Source: Phyllosticta citriasiana (lineage: Eukaryota > Ascomycota > Dothideomycetes > Botryosphaeriales > Phyllostictaceae). From it: a stretch of 64,000 nucleotides of DNA. The notes beneath the pieces were generated by a model, which saw only the letters and a program-made list of their open reading frames with translations, searched no databases and was not told the origin of the DNA. The stretch lies in the NCBI GenBank assembly GCA_038021145.1, contig JBBPHT010000015.1, positions 558,001 to 622,000 on the forward strand. Direction: 5' to 3'. The position numbers and the translations under genes are program-made. The stretch's first letter is position 1. Each line of letters starts with the position of its first letter. Shown here one piece after another: positions 21,036 through 33,735 of the stretch.

Positions 21036-21539
21036 GATGGAGCAGGATGTTGACTGAAGGAGGAAAAGACCGTGGACGCAGGGCGAAGAGAAGGCAAAAC
21101 GGGTCAAGGAAAGGACGGCATGATTTGACTGGCAAATTGCACAAACTTTTCTCTTCGCAAGCGGCGGAGCAAAGTCGCAGCGCGAAGACGGCACATGGCG
21201 CGTCAAACGTCATGGTCGCAATGGAGCTTATCGCAGGGACGCGATTTGGACGGGGGTAACGTAGTTGAGGTTTGGGCGGGCATTGGCGGTCGAAGCCGAG
21301 AGGGACGGCGGGCCCGGCGGCAGATGTAACGTCGACGACTGTCAGCTTGTTACCCACGCCCGTCCATCGCCATTACAGTCGCAGAGGACAAGGGATGACT
21401 GGTGTTACATGGCGACCGCCGACCGCCCGCACGTTGCAGACATGCTCAATACTACTTACTCGACGTCGCAGTGAGAGGCTCCGCATCTGAGCAAGACGCT
21501 CCCTGTCATTCGTCGCCTACGACCACCACCACCACCACC
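21036..21539. promoter_or_regulatory. Shared divergent promoter of dac1 and nag3
   Basis: Only 504 bases separate the two start codons, so both genes are probably controlled from this region. A CACAAAC site near 21140-21146 resembles the CRCAAA core bound by Ndt80-family factors, but the last base does not match. It is one weak hit. A CCA-rich tract precedes the nag3 ATG. Confidence 0.5.
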
Positions 21540-24500
21540 ATGGTCGGCAAGCAGGCCCACCTCGATCCCTTTTGGGACAATTTGGACTGGTAAGAGCCCT
21601 ATCCACGTCCCGCCATGTGACGCCCCAGATGGTTGACGTTGGCTCGCAGGACCCTGGTATGTTTGGACTAGCCATGGCAAGCTCGCAATGTACCTCTGAC
21701 GCCGCATCGCACAGGGCCAACTGTTCATGATGGGCTTCGATGGGACCACAGTCACGCCGCAGATCCGCCAACTGATAGAGCAGCACCACATCGGCTCGAT
21801 TCTTTTGACGGCAAAAAACCTTAAATGTGAGATTGCCCGTCAGCGTAGCAGCGCATGGTAGCTAAACCTTCAAAGCCGCAGAAGAAACCACCAGACTATG
21901 CTATGAACTGCAGAAATGTGCCCGCGACGCCGGCCACCCGGTGCCGCTGGCCATCGGCGTGGACCAGGAGAATGGCGGTGTCAACAGTCTCTTTGACGAA
22001 ATCTACATTCGTCAGTATCCCAGCGCCATGGGCATTGCCGCTACCGGCTCGACGGATCTGGCCTTCGAGGTAGCCAAGGCCACGGCCCAGGAGATCTCGG
22101 CCTGCGGCATCAACTGGATCATGGGCCCCTGCCTTGATGTCTTGACCAATGCACGCAATCAACCTCTGGGAGTCAGAACCACTGGCGATGACCCGCAGGA
22201 GGTGTCGGCCTACGGCGTAGCCTTCATGAAGGGCTACAAAGAGGCCGGCCTCGTCACCATGGGAAAGCACTTCCCCTCTTACGGCAACCTGGAGTTTCTG
22301 GGCTCCGCTCTCGACGTGCCCATCATCACAGAATCGCTTGAGCAGCTCAGCCTGAGTGCCCTCGTTCCCTTTCGTAATGCCATTTCCCAAGGACTGGATT
22401 CGATGATGGTTGGAGGATGTGCCATGTCCTCTGCCGGACTCAACATTATGCATGCTTGCCTGTCTGACCAGGTCGTCGAAGGTCTATTGCGCTCAGACCT
22501 CAAGTTTGAGGGCGTCGTCGTCTCCGAGTGCCTGGAAATGGAGGCCCTGAGCCACAACATTGGCGTCGGCGGTGGAACCGTCATGGCCGTCAATGCCGGC
22601 TGCGACATTGTGCTGCTGTGCCGCTCATTCTCTGTCCAGAAAGAAGCTATTGATGGCCTCAAGGTCGGCTTCGAAAACTCTGCCATCACCATTGACAGGG
22701 TAAGGGAGTCGCTTCGTCGGGTTTTGACCATGAAGTCAAAGTGTACGTCTTGGGAACAGGCGCTTAATCCTCCCGGAATAAGTATTCTCTCGACAATGCA
22801 ACCATCCCACACTGCCCTGTCCACCAAGGCGTACACCAAGTCCATTACCGTCGTCCGGGACAAGAACCGCTTTCTGCCCTTGTCAAACATTATCGAGTCT
22901 GACGAAGAGCTCCTCTTACTAACACCCCTGGTAAAACCTCTTCCTGCATCAGCAGCGTCATATGCCTTGTCGGAAACGGTTTCTGCCGGTTCACCGGAGC
23001 CGGCAGTCTGGGAACGGAGTGCGTCTGTCATGAGTGGAGAGCGCGTCTTCCGCGAACTTGGCAGATCTTTGGCACGGCAGCGGAACGGGCGAGTTCTTCA
23101 CACTTCCTACACAGCTAACGGGGTCCGACCAGTCCACGAGAACTTGATCAACAGGGCGAGCGCCATCATAATCCTCACTGCCGATGCGAACCGCAATCTC
23201 TATCAACAAGGCTTCACCAAACACGTCTCCATGATTTGCAACATGCAGTATACGGCCGGAGGCGAACGAAGAGAGAAGCCGCTCATCGTCGTGGCGGTGA
23301 GCTCTCCTTACGACTTCGCCATGGACCCATCGATTGGCACATATATTTGTACATACGACTTCACAGAGACGGCACTTAATTCCCTTGTCAAAATCCTCTA
23401 CGGAGAGCACAATCCCTCAGGCACCCTGCCTGGCACCATCAGCCAAAGCCAGAAGTTGCACCAGTCGCGGCAGCACTGGCTCGTGGAGATATTCAATGAC
23501 GAAAGAGACGCCAACGCGCTGGACAATTTGATCAAGGCCATCACCGAGAGTATGCCACCAAATCAACGGTCAGAGCTCGCCAGCGCTACTTCGAATTCCT
23601 TTTTGCTGCACCATCCAGAAGTCATCGAGTCGCACTTTGTCGTCCGAAATAGCACGACGCAGGCCCTATACGGGTTTTGTTCGACCTACTTTTTCAAAGC
23701 GACGGGAACAGGAGTGATAGGCGCGCTATTTGTGGACCCAGCAAGAAGAAAGCTTTCGATTGGTCACTCGCTGCACAACCGCGCCATTCGAACGCTCCTC
23801 CAACGCGAAGGAATCAAGCGGTTCCAGCTCGGCTCCAGGCTACCAAGCATCTTCCTCGGCATCCCGACTGGGCACGGGGCAGAGCGAAAACGACTGCGGG
23901 CGTGGTTTGCCAATATTGGGTGGAACACGGCTCTGTCGAGGCCGGTGTGCAGCATGGTGGCTCGCAATCTATCAACTTGGACGCCGCCCGAGGGAATGGC
24001 CAAGAGCCTGGGCAGCGCCGGGGTTGAGTTTGATCTGGTGTACGGGTGGGAGTATTCGCAGGCGGTGCTGGACCACATCAAGACAAGCAACCGGCAAGGC
24101 TTGGCCGAAGTGTACAAGCTCGCGCTTGCGGACCCAGGGGCGTGTGGCGTCATCCGGGCCAAGAGATCCGAGGACGGGGCGCTGGTCGGGACCGTGGTGC
24201 TCTACAACATGGACTCGAGCCTGGCAGAGTTTGTGCCAGCCATGAAGGACACGGGCGAGGTGACGGGCGGGATTTCGTCACCGGTCATCTCTCCCGCAGT
24301 GGGCGAGTACTCGACGCTGCTGCAGGGGCTGATTTTGCTGGGGATGCGGCAGTTCAAACAGCAGGCGTGCAACGCGTGCATCCTCGACTATGTAAGCGCG
24401 GCTGCTCCCTTGCAGCAAGGCTACACGACTGACGGGCGCAGATTGACGGGGACGGCAACATTGACGGGCTGTCGTCGATGGGCTTCGATGTGCTGCATAA

Positions 24501-24555
24501 CTTTGAGGAAGTCAGCTGCGACGCGGCGACGTGGACCATGGTGCCACCTTCGTGA
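21540..24555 (+). CDS. nag3: GH3 beta-N-acetylglucosaminidase-like protein with C-terminal GNAT acetyltransferase domains
   Basis: This is the GH3-GNAT protein of fungal GlcNAc clusters, predicted to act on GlcNAc-containing sugars. Five exons: 21540-21589, 21650-21656 (7 nt), 21715-21826, 21876-24391 and 24442-24555, giving 932 residues. The GH3 part (about 15-290) has GQLFMMGFDG, IGVDQENGG, KHFPSYG (187-193) and VVSECLEME (Glu274). The His-containing loop of NagZ-type enzymes (KHFPGHG...DSH) is absent, and the usual nucleophile Asp is Glu here. After a linker, two GNAT-like segments follow: one around residue 660 (VIGALFVDP, then a region resembling acetyl-CoA binding) and one at about 780-895. 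The microexon is needed: skipping it or retaining its introns breaks the frame. It shares a promoter with dac1. Confidence 0.88.
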
Positions 24556-25166
24556 GGCGGTCAGGTGCAGGTGTCGAGGGAGTAGAGAAAAGAAGAGGTG
24601 CAGCGGGACGTGGGGGTGGGGGAGGAGGAGGAGGAGGAGGGGGAGGAGGAGGGGGAGTAGTCGTTGCGGCGGCCCAAGGAAGCCCTTGCGTAGGGGGCTT
24701 GGGATGGACCCTCGATCGTGGTTATCGTGCCTCATCAGCTTCAGACGTCGGCGGCTGCGTGTGACCGCAAGGGGAGCGGCGGCCGTGACACAGAATACAC
24801 AGGCTTCCAATCTTAGATCAGTCTGACGGTCGGTGGTGGGTGAGTTGTTCTGCTGTATTGGCGGCGGTACTGAGCCCAGTGACTGGCGGGCGACGGCGTT
24901 AGGCCGTCCGTGGCCGCCCGCCTCCAGCTCCAGCCCAGGTTTAGTCAACCTAAGCTTCTCCAGACTCCACACCGGCTGCCCGCCCAGGCCAACGGCTGCA
25001 CTTTGACCTCCATCTTCCACCCATCCTCCAGACTCGCTCGCTCTCTCTCTCTCTCTCTCTTACCCTCTCACGCTTCCACCATCGATGCTCACGCCATTCG
25101 TGCATCCTCTCCCGACCGCTGTCCGTATGAGCGCTCCTTGCGCCCGTCTGCACCACTCCAGCAGCA
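24556..25166. promoter_or_regulatory. Intergenic: nag3 3' flank and ron1 promoter
   Basis: A 611-base gap between genes on the same strand. It holds a GGA/GGGGA-rich purine tract (about 24,610-24,660) and a TC microsatellite (about 25,039-25,062) in the probable ron1 leader. No gene is recognised. Confidence 0.5.
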
Positions 25167-26862
25167 ATGGACGGCTTCGACACCATCACCATGTCCTATC
25201 TGGCTGCGCCGATGCAACTGTCCAACGTAACCGCCCCGGACGCCCTCGACGCGCCCATGTTGCCGCTGGATAACCTCGACCGTCACTCCAACTTCGACGC
25301 CGAAACTTTTGCTGGGTACGCGTCCTGCGACGGCCCGCACCATGCCAAAACCATGCTAATCCGTCTCCCTCAGGAGCGAGGATGCGACTTACACTCATCA
25401 CCCCCTGCCGCCGCAGCAGCAGGCCCCCTTGCGATCCTTTGCCAGCGCCGCCTATGAAGACCCCTTTTCCGACACTTTTAGCGCTTTCGAGCACCCAACT
25501 CACGCCGACTCGGCCGCCGCCGACGGCGACTCGGTCGAGCGCGATAACAAACTGCTCGGCTTCTGCGCTCCGACACTGCCGTACCCGCTCCTCGACTATG
25601 CCTGCCGCCGCAACACCATTTCGCTCGTCGCGCAGTTGCGCGGCATGTTTTTCCTAGCAGAGTCGCCGTGGGCGTCGGGCGACAATGGCAACCCGCCACC
25701 CACTGAGCTGACGTGCTACCGGCGCAACCTGTTCCAGGTGACGGGAACCATCACCTTGCCGCGCGGCTTGAACTACATCCTCACCGAGCAGGGAGAACAA
25801 GTCCCAATTTTGGCGCAAGAACTGGTCATTTCAGCGACTGAGTCAGTCGAAGGCAACCCAGTGAAGATCATTTCGGTGCCATGGAAAACCCCGGCAGGCA
25901 GCACGCAGCTTGTTGAAGACAAGACTGAAAAAGAGCCGCCATCGATACCCCTAGACATGGCCAACGGTCAAGAGCTAGATTCCGAATATGTCAGCTTTCC
26001 ATTAGCATGGAAGAGACTGCAGTTCCGAATCGCCACGGCCAACAACGGCCGCCGGAAGGAACTCCAACAGCATTTCGTCGTCAGACTCAAACTCATGGCC
26101 ACATTGGCTTCAGGAGTGCGCGCGCCAATCTGTGAAGTGCAGTCTGGCGCCATCATAGTAAGAGGACGCAGTCCGAGAAACTTTCAGTCTCGGAAAGACT
26201 TTCCAATCAGCGGCAGCGGCAGCACAGCTCGAAAACCCCACACTCCTGCACAGCCAACGACAAGGGCTTCTACTGGCGATTCAAATCACGGCCATACCCA
26301 CAAGCGCGAAGCTTCGCAAGCTACGACCGTCGAAATCCCGCAGATGCCTTTCCAGTTCGACCCCAACGACACTCTGGTGTCCCCCGACTTTTTCGAATGG
26401 AAGATTCCCACGGCGCAAAATGGCCCCATGACTGCCATTCCCCCCGCCCCTCCGTCATACGGCATGCAATCCGGACCACCCTACGCACAGTCCAGCCCGG
26501 AAGTCTCACGTCACAACCACGGTGCGCGGAAACGCGCAGCTTTGCCACAGCCTATTGCCTTGTCCCTCACCGAAGAGGTAGCGAAGAAGCCCGACTCGGT
26601 CTCCGAAGCGCATAAGAAGCTGCCTAAGCTGAGCCAGCCGACACCACGAACTCCATCGTTTTCCCTCAACCTGATAAGCAGTCCCGACGAGAGCGCCGAT
26701 CTGCTCTACGAGTACTTTCCCCTCGGCCTAGATGATTGGATGCCACCGGTCGATGCAGTGTACCGGCCGCATGTTGTTCATCACACCAACCTTCCGCAAG
26801 ATCCCAAGGCCATGGCGGTGCGGAACAGGAGTAAGCGCTACTTTTCAGAGCAATCGCCGTGA
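25167..26862 (+). CDS. ron1: Ndt80/PhoG-like transcription factor RON1
   Basis: RON1 is the Ndt80-like activator reported to control the GlcNAc gene cluster in Trichoderma reesei. Exons are 25167-25315 and 25374-26862, giving 545 residues. The Ndt80 DNA-binding domain spans about 108-325. It includes LPYPLLDYACRRN, the ELTCYRRNLFQVTGTITLPR block, the FPLAWKRLQFRIATANNGRRK block, and IIVRGRSPRNFQSRKDFP, which carries DNA-contacting basic residues in the family. N- and C-terminal parts are low-complexity, rich in Pro, Ser and Gln. The 58-nt intron is GTACGC...CAG. The gene lies inside the cluster next to nag3. No Zn2Cys6 or other second DNA-binding domain is present. Confidence 0.9.
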
Positions 26863-28485
26863 GCTGCGGGCCGGCTGCTTGTCGGTTGAACGAAATTTGA
26901 CGATGGCGCCGCGGGCCTTGGTACTACTCAAGAGGAAGAAAGACTTGCTTACGATATTACGACTGCTCTTCTACTCTTTCTGATTGCGTTGTTTGTCTTG
27001 GGATACCCGAATGCAGCGGAATTGCATCATGTTGGAAGGTCGGACCGCAATTGCGGTATTCAGCGGGCGTCGCGCGCAAAGTCCGCCTGGGATGGTAGAA
27101 GCTACGATTGGGGGACGGAGGTCTTGCGGAGAACGCAATTCTTGCAGAGAACTACAACTTGTGCGTGCTCCGCTGGCAATTGCGCGCTCAGCCTTTGTCG
27201 CCTGCAGCCTGCGAAGATGAAGCCGAGTCGGGGTACTGTCTCGCACACTTAATGACGAGACCGCCTCGCTTTGTTATGCACCTAGAGACGAAGAAAAAAA
27301 TCTTCCTCGTGCTCGTCGCCTCACCCTAAACCCCTGCCGTCAGCATCATCATCAGACATAGGGAAGAAAGAGGCGCTGGGGTAGTCACGATCCCGCCCCG
27401 CCCCGCCCCGCTTCATTCCGCCTGCCTGCGCCTCAACCCAAATCATCAAACTCTCAGTTGCCGGAGCTTCCCAAGTTTCAAAAAAGGCCGACATTGCCTA
27501 GCGCCAAAACTGAAACTTTGCCGGGCGTTGCGTACCCGAGGGACTGGGGCTGGGCGGGACGGGACGGGACGTCTGGGCGAAGCCGGCGCTGAGCATGTCG
27601 ACCGCTGCGCCGCGCTGCGCTGCTTGGCTAGCTCAGCTCACCGAATGGTTGGCTGGGCGGCGGGCTGACTGACTGATTACCTACCATAGCTCCCACTTCA
27701 CAGGCAGGCAGCTGACTGCGGCTGAGGTTGGTGATTTGAGAGATAAAAAAGAGAACCACATCTTCTGTGGATTGACGACCTTTATGCGCAACCAAACGAC
27801 CAACGGACTCTTTCTACGCTTGCTGCTTTGCCTCTAGCGCATCTTCTTGATTTGGATTGGTTTTCGTTTGTTTGTCCAATTGCCGCTCGAGCTGGCGGGC
27901 TACCTACCGGCTGGCCCGGTTCGCCATCGCGCGTTGTTTGTATTGTTGTGCTGTTTGTTTGTCTGTCTGTCTGTCTGTCTGTTTATTGTTTTGGTAAGGA
28001 GGCTAGGACGTAGGCAGGTGGTGGTTTGCGAATGGGACAACAAGCAAGTGTCCTCGCAAGAAGGAAGAGGACAGGCAGGCACGCGGGGGGGGGAGAGAGA
28101 GAGAGGGACATGGACGACGCAATGCATGCAAGCGAGTAAGCAAGCAAGCAAGCAAATATAGCATGGATAGCACTCAGCCATTGCAGGCGTGCACGGTACG
28201 GTACGGTACGGCACGGTACGGTACAAAAGGGCAGAGACAAGACAAACGGGTTTGAATTCAAGTCGTTTGTTTCCTCAGCTGCCATCTGTCTTTCTCTACG
28301 CGCGTAGACAAAATCTCGTCTATCCGATCTGCCTCCATCTGATGACCCCAACCAAGTCTATCCAAGTCTATGTATGCAAATCGTCACGACATTGTCCGGA
28401 GTGATTCTAAAACCTGATTGTGGGAAAGCGACGTGGGATGGTAGGGCCTGCTGGAGAGTTTGTGGAATGATGGTGATGGTGATGG

Positions 28486-28529
<44 letters not shown>

Positions 28530-29510
28530 TAGAGAGGGTGGAGAAGGAGAGCAAAAGGCGGGCGGAGATGATCAAGGTACCTGCAGCGGGGCATGCCCAA
28601 ATCTCGCTCATGTGATGGAATCTTCTTTTTGAAATGGTAGGAAGACGTTGGATGATGTACAAAGGTAATGCGACTGGATTTGGTCTCATTGGTCTGTCTC
28701 ACTGTCGTCCACTTTTCTGGTTTCTTTCTCTCACTCTCTTCTGTTCGTCTCTATGTATACATGCACCCTATATGTACATGAACGACAGCTGAGCCCGCCA
28801 TGACGGATAGCCAGCCACAAGTCCGCTACGTATGCGGCTCGAGATAAGAACGACGGACGAAGATGCTGATGACCCAATCGACTCCGACCCAAACCCACCA
28901 GTGACGCGCTCCAAAACCGCCCACAAGCTCGGTCGCTGCATGCCAGCATATCAGGGGCCGCTGGGTCGGGCGGGCTGCGCATCGCATCGCAGCGCATCGG
29001 TTAGAGAAGATGGATGGGTAACAGAGGGGCTAGTCACAGCTGCGGTGCGACGAGCGCAACAACAACGACTTGGACTCGAGAGCTCCATGTCCCTCGTCCA
29101 CCGGTCGACCGCATGCAGCCATCGCTGACTGGCTTGCCCTGCTGGACTGCCTGCTTGCCCGCTCCGAAACACGTAGAGCAGCACAGTGCGGGTGATGGAC
29201 GCAGCGAAGGAGCTGAGAGTGATTCGTCGCCCCGGCCCCCTCGCGTTGCGCCAACCAAACAGCTGGACACGTCGCCCGCCGACATGAGCCGAGTCTGCCT
29301 GCAGCAGAAGCGGCAGCGGCGCAGAATGCGGATGCAGCCGCAACGATCCCGGGCGAGTGGTGGCGGTGCCTCCTAGGGCGACCACCCGACAAACGGGTCG
29401 CGTCGCGTCGCATCGCAGTGAGGCAATCGAGACTCGAGCAGCGCGCTATTCCCTGCCTTTGCCCCGCTCCGCTCTCGCATGCTGCAACGCGCTCGATTGA
29501 CTTTTTTGCT
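26863..29510. other. 2.6-kb gene-poor, microsatellite-rich region
   Basis: The region lies between the 3' ends of ron1 and hxk3, and I find no gene in it. Simple sequences include CCGCC units near 27,396-27,411, GGGAC units near 27,556, TGTC units at about 27,958-27,982, AAGC units near 28,138-28,155, GGTAC units at about 28,195-28,222 and a long GAT run. Short frames have no recognised domain. A small frame near 28,799 was considered and rejected. Confidence 0.6.
28467..28529. repeat. (GAT)n microsatellite
   Basis: About 60 bases of GATGGT and then pure GAT units on the plus strand. Confidence 0.9.
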
Positions 29511-31170
29511 TTACGACACATGGTCATCATGGTCCTCAAGGCAGCACACGGCAACGGCAGCGCCAAATATGGACGACTCATATGCGAGCTCGAGATCGAC
29601 GCAGCCGGCGGGATTGGCGCCGCTGAGCGTCGTCAGTTCGTTGATGTAGCGCTGGGCGAGTGGCCTGAAGGCCGGGTACTTTTCAATGACGGAGCCGTTG
29701 CAGCTGATGGAGACGTGGCCGACTGTGGCGGGAGTCAGGTTCTCGGCCCTGTTGCGCAGCTCCCAGAGCGCATGCACGCCTGTCGCCAGGTACGCCGCGG
29801 CACGGTGTGATACGAGCTGGCAGATGCGCCTGACGTGGACGAGATCGGCGTAGGTCGGCGGCGTGGGCAGGGGGTGCGCCGCCTGTAGGGTGGTGCAGGC
29901 CTTGGATAGGGTGGGCGTTTCGTCACTGCATTCTTTGTTAGCAACGGCTTCTGTGAAATAGTGATTCGAGGAACTGACGACTCGAATACGGCCATGATTC
30001 CCGTGTCGAAGCTGTACGGCTCGTCGAATCTTTCGGGAACGTTGCCGCCAAACAACCCAGCTCTTTGAATGGCCTCGATCAGGATCAGTCGCACGATCTC
30101 GCCCATGTAGCGGCCGCCGATCAAGTGCTCGTACGGCTGGAAATCCGGATGGTCATGGTTGGCGTTGAGATGGTCGTCCCACCGCGTTGTGGGAAGAATG
30201 TTTTTGCCAAACATGCTCAATTCCGTGTTGACGAGCACGCGTTCTGCCTCGTCATGCCACTCTTGGGGCCTCTGGCCAAACTTTTCGCGGGACAGGGCAG
30301 TCACAGGCAAATGGATTGAGGCGTTCAGGCCGGTACCTAGAATCAATGCGAGCCGGGTCGACTCGTCCTCGTAAGCGCGCGAGAGTAGAGTGGCGGAAGA
30401 ATCATTGACAATGGCATCCATGCGGACATTGAGGTTCTGTCATGATTAGCACAAGTCTTAGCTGTCCAGGGACATTTTGCCCACCCTTCTCACGCACGCC
30501 TGCTGAATCAAGTCGCCCAAGTCCTGGCCGAGAACGCCATTGGTCGCGCGAAATCCCTTGCCCATGCCAATCAGATTGCCGCTGCGAGTCGAAGTTTGTC
30601 TGAAAAATCAGTCATGTTTGCAGGGGCCAAAGGAATGCTGCTGGCTCACTCAACGGGAAAGGACCAGGCCAAACCCATGGGCAGCGTTTGGGCGCTGTCG
30701 ACATGGGATTGGACTTGCGGATCTTGCAGAGTTTCGGCGATGCGGTCGGCCATCCAGTCGAAAAAGACGGGACCTTCGAGGGCGCGTACGGCGTTGTTGA
30801 TGGGGAAGCAAAGGATGGTGACCAGGTCCATGCGCCTGGAGCCGAGTTGGACGAGGGCCACGCGGAAAGTCGAGCCGCCCACGTCAAGGGCGAGATAGGT
30901 GCCGCGTTCGTGACCAGTGGGCAGCGTGTGGTTGTAGGACGGCAGCATGCACATGGGCGAAGTCTTGAGCTTTTGGGCAAACTGGTCCTGCAGCTTGGCC
31001 GACATGGTGATGAGGCGCTCAGGGCGGAGGGGCGCGTCAAACTGACGGTGGACGTCACGCAGAAAGTCGTCCATGGAGAGGTCGCAGGCGCGAACTACAT
31101 TGTGGACGCGCTTTGGAGACGGGGAGGGCAGAGACGGAGACAGCACGGCGTGGATGGGCGAGGGGAGCAT
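29511..31170 (-). CDS. hxk3: Hexokinase-family N-acetylglucosamine kinase
   Basis: HXK3 of the GlcNAc cluster is the kinase that makes GlcNAc-6-P. Exons are 31170-30650, 30599-30485, 30436-29979 and 29925-29511, giving 502 residues. Hexokinase landmarks are LALDVGGSTFRVALVQLG, MGLAWSFPVEQ with NLIGMGKGF, the catalytic Asp region VDAIVNDSS (here MDAIVNDSS), ILGTGLNAS and ISCNGSVIEKYP. The donor of intron 2 is uncertain. GTGGGC was chosen because it keeps VRR before NLNV; a better-looking GTGAGA nine bases upstream would delete these three residues in frame. The start ATG at 31170 is the first true ATG; the frame upstream is a SQSV repeat encoded by a GACT-type simple repeat. Substrate preference is inferred from the cluster. 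Confidence 0.9.
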
Positions 31171-31425
31171 GACGGACTGACTGACGGACTGACTGACGGA
31201 CGGACTGACGGACTGACTGACTGATTGACTGGGATAGCGGACAAGAGTCAATATAGCTGGAGGGAGCGAGGGAGGTCAACCCAGTCCCGGTCCCAGTCAC
31301 GGTCCGGCGGGGGATATATAAGGCGGTATGGAAGGGGGAAGGGAAGGGCAAGGAGGAGGAGGAGAAGGAGAAGTAGAAGGAGAAGGAGATGGCATTGTGA
31401 GTGTGTCCTAGTAGACATGGACTGG

Positions 31426-31556
31426 ACTCACTCACTCATTCACTCACTCACTCACTCACTCACTCACTCACTCACTCACTCACTCACTCACTCACTCACT
31501 CACTCACTCGCTCGCTCACTCACTCACTCAATCACTCACTCAATCACTCACTCAGC
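31426..31556. repeat. (CTCA)n microsatellite
   Basis: About 130 bases of nearly perfect CTCA units, with CTCG and AATCA variants near the right end, some 260 bases upstream of the hxk3 start. Confidence 0.95.
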
Positions 31557-33570
31557 ATAATGATACGACACGATGCAACGCAGCTAGCCCGATGCAGCCC
31601 CCGCGACCCGCCTGCAGCCAAGCCCAATCCAGCCCAGCCCAGCCCAGCCCACGTGTGTCCTGTCCTGTCCTTCCCCTCACTCTCTCCAGCTCTCTCATTC
31701 TTTCTCCTTCTCCTCAATCAGAAAAAAAAAAAAAAAACACTAAAAAAAAAAAACCACTAAAAAACTTCAACACCATGCTCCCGCCCGTTGGGTGTAACTC
31801 TGCCCTCTCCTGCAATCAAAGATTTCGCCCGTCTCCACTTCTCCCAGATTGCCGAATGTCACGCTGTCGCCTATCAAAGTCGCACTCCACCCGCCCCACG
31901 TCCGCGTATTGCCATTGTCATTGTTGCGTGCAACCTCGCCCCGGCTTTGCTCACAACTGCTTCGGGAGCCTGCTCGTGCGCCGCACATCTGTTCGCTTTC
32001 GGCGCTTGGTTGCATCTGCGACCATGAAGCCGAACAAGACGAAAAACGTCGCCTCCGTGTCACCATGAGGACCTACCCCGTCAGCCGCCCCGACGTGACC
32101 TGGCCGCCGTGGAACCCTCGAACCAGCCTTGCCGACCTCAGTTGCCTCATGCGTCAGGCCTCACCTCTCCTTTTCTGTGCCACTTTCTTCGCCCATCAAC
32201 ATCCCTCGCAGATGCTGAAGCAATCGCGGCATCGCCCATCACATTCGACGCCGCTTCGCTACAGACGTGGCGTCTTTTGCATGGCCTTTTTGCCCCATCC
32301 CTCACAGACGGGAAGCCACGCCAGAAGAATCCCTCACAGAATCCGACGTTGCTTTGGCTTGACCGCTCCCGCCATGAAGCAGTTTGACGTCTCGTCATTG
32401 TTGACCCTGCAGCCCATCCTGCGGCACATGTCAACTTCTTCGCATAAACAATGACCGCCATGTTTTGAAGCCCACCGCCACCGGCGGCAGCGGCAACAAC
32501 AACATCAACCTACTGCCAGGATCATGTTTGTTGTATTCCTAGTAGCATTGCGACAATGAAACAGCAGAGGGCCAAACCATGGCAATTGGCACGCCATGAA
32601 ATTTCTGTTCTTAGTCTCGCCGTTTTATCACGAGACCTAAAGAGACTTGAGGTGGGCGTCGAGAATTCCACGCCGAGACAGCCAGCCTGTCCTTGACCGC
32701 CACCCACCTGAGCCGCATACACGTCTCATCGTGCCAGATCTGCATCACGTTGCGGGAAGAGAGAATCAGCCAGCCAGGCGTCGGCCTTTTGATGTACCCC
32801 AACTGCCTGATTGGGAAGGCCATCGGACTTTTGGATCCTTGAGTACGCTCACTGTTCCATGCCCATCTTCTTCCTAGCAGGCTACGTACAAGACTATTGA
32901 TACATGCAAACACCGAGCCTACCTGCCAAACTACTACCTACCTACCCCTTCCTCCCCTTCGCCCTGTCGTCCCATCACTCCACGGCACCTTCCAACCCAA
33001 AACCTCACCAACCAAATCCCACAGCGACTCGCCAGAGCCTCATTCCCCTCCTCTCCTCTCTTCTCCTCGTTTCGACAGACCGCCCAACTAGCCGAGCGCA
33101 CCACCTCGCACCTTGCATCGTTGCCGTACTCCGAAGCAATTCAAGCAAAGCAAAGCCACCAAGTAGCGTGCGTGCCTCACTCTCAACCATCCTTACATGT
33201 CCGTCGGCCGCTCCGCGCGCCCGTTGGTGCTGCCGCCCTCCCCCAGCAAGCACACCAACAACGGCCCGGCCGGCGCTGTGCTGCTGCTGCTGCTGCTGCT
33301 GCTGCACGCACATTCCACAGGATCTTGGGTGGCTTGGGCTGCTACGACCTTTGCGCTGCCTGGAAAGTACCGAGCCGAGGCTGCTTGGGGAGGTAGGTAG
33401 GTTGCTTCTTCGGGCGCTTTCTCTTTTGACCGCAAATATGTACCTACATGTGTATGTACGAGTGTGATGTGCGGTCGGTCTCGAATCCATCTAGATTTCT
33501 CCTCTGCTTGGTCACGCCACCACTGCGTCGCCACCCACTACCCCCTGTTACATTGTGCTTCTTTGCACAG

Positions 33571-33621
33571 TACATACATACATACATACATACATACATA
33601 CATACATACATACATACATAC
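33571..33621. repeat. (CATA)n microsatellite
   Basis: Roughly twelve perfect CATA units. Confidence 0.9.
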
Positions 33622-33698
33622 CAACCAGAGCAAGCAGTCTTTCCTTCATGCAGTGAATACACTTAAATACACTTCCGTATCATTAAAGCACTGGCTGG

Positions 33699-33735
33699 CT
33701 TCTTCTTCTTCTTCTTCTTCTTCTTCTTCTTCTTC
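33699..33735. repeat. (CTT)n microsatellite
   Basis: About twelve CTT units on the plus strand. Confidence 0.9.

Noticed and set aside
28799..28850. Small plus-strand frame opening MTDSQPQVRYVCG, faintly like an RPB12-type zinc protein
   Set aside because: No second Cys pair or the conserved C-terminus follows in any frame or plausible splice, so there is no support beyond a short chance match.
33444..33666. Tyr/Ile/His-Thr repeat frames
   Set aside because: They are translations of the CATA microsatellite.
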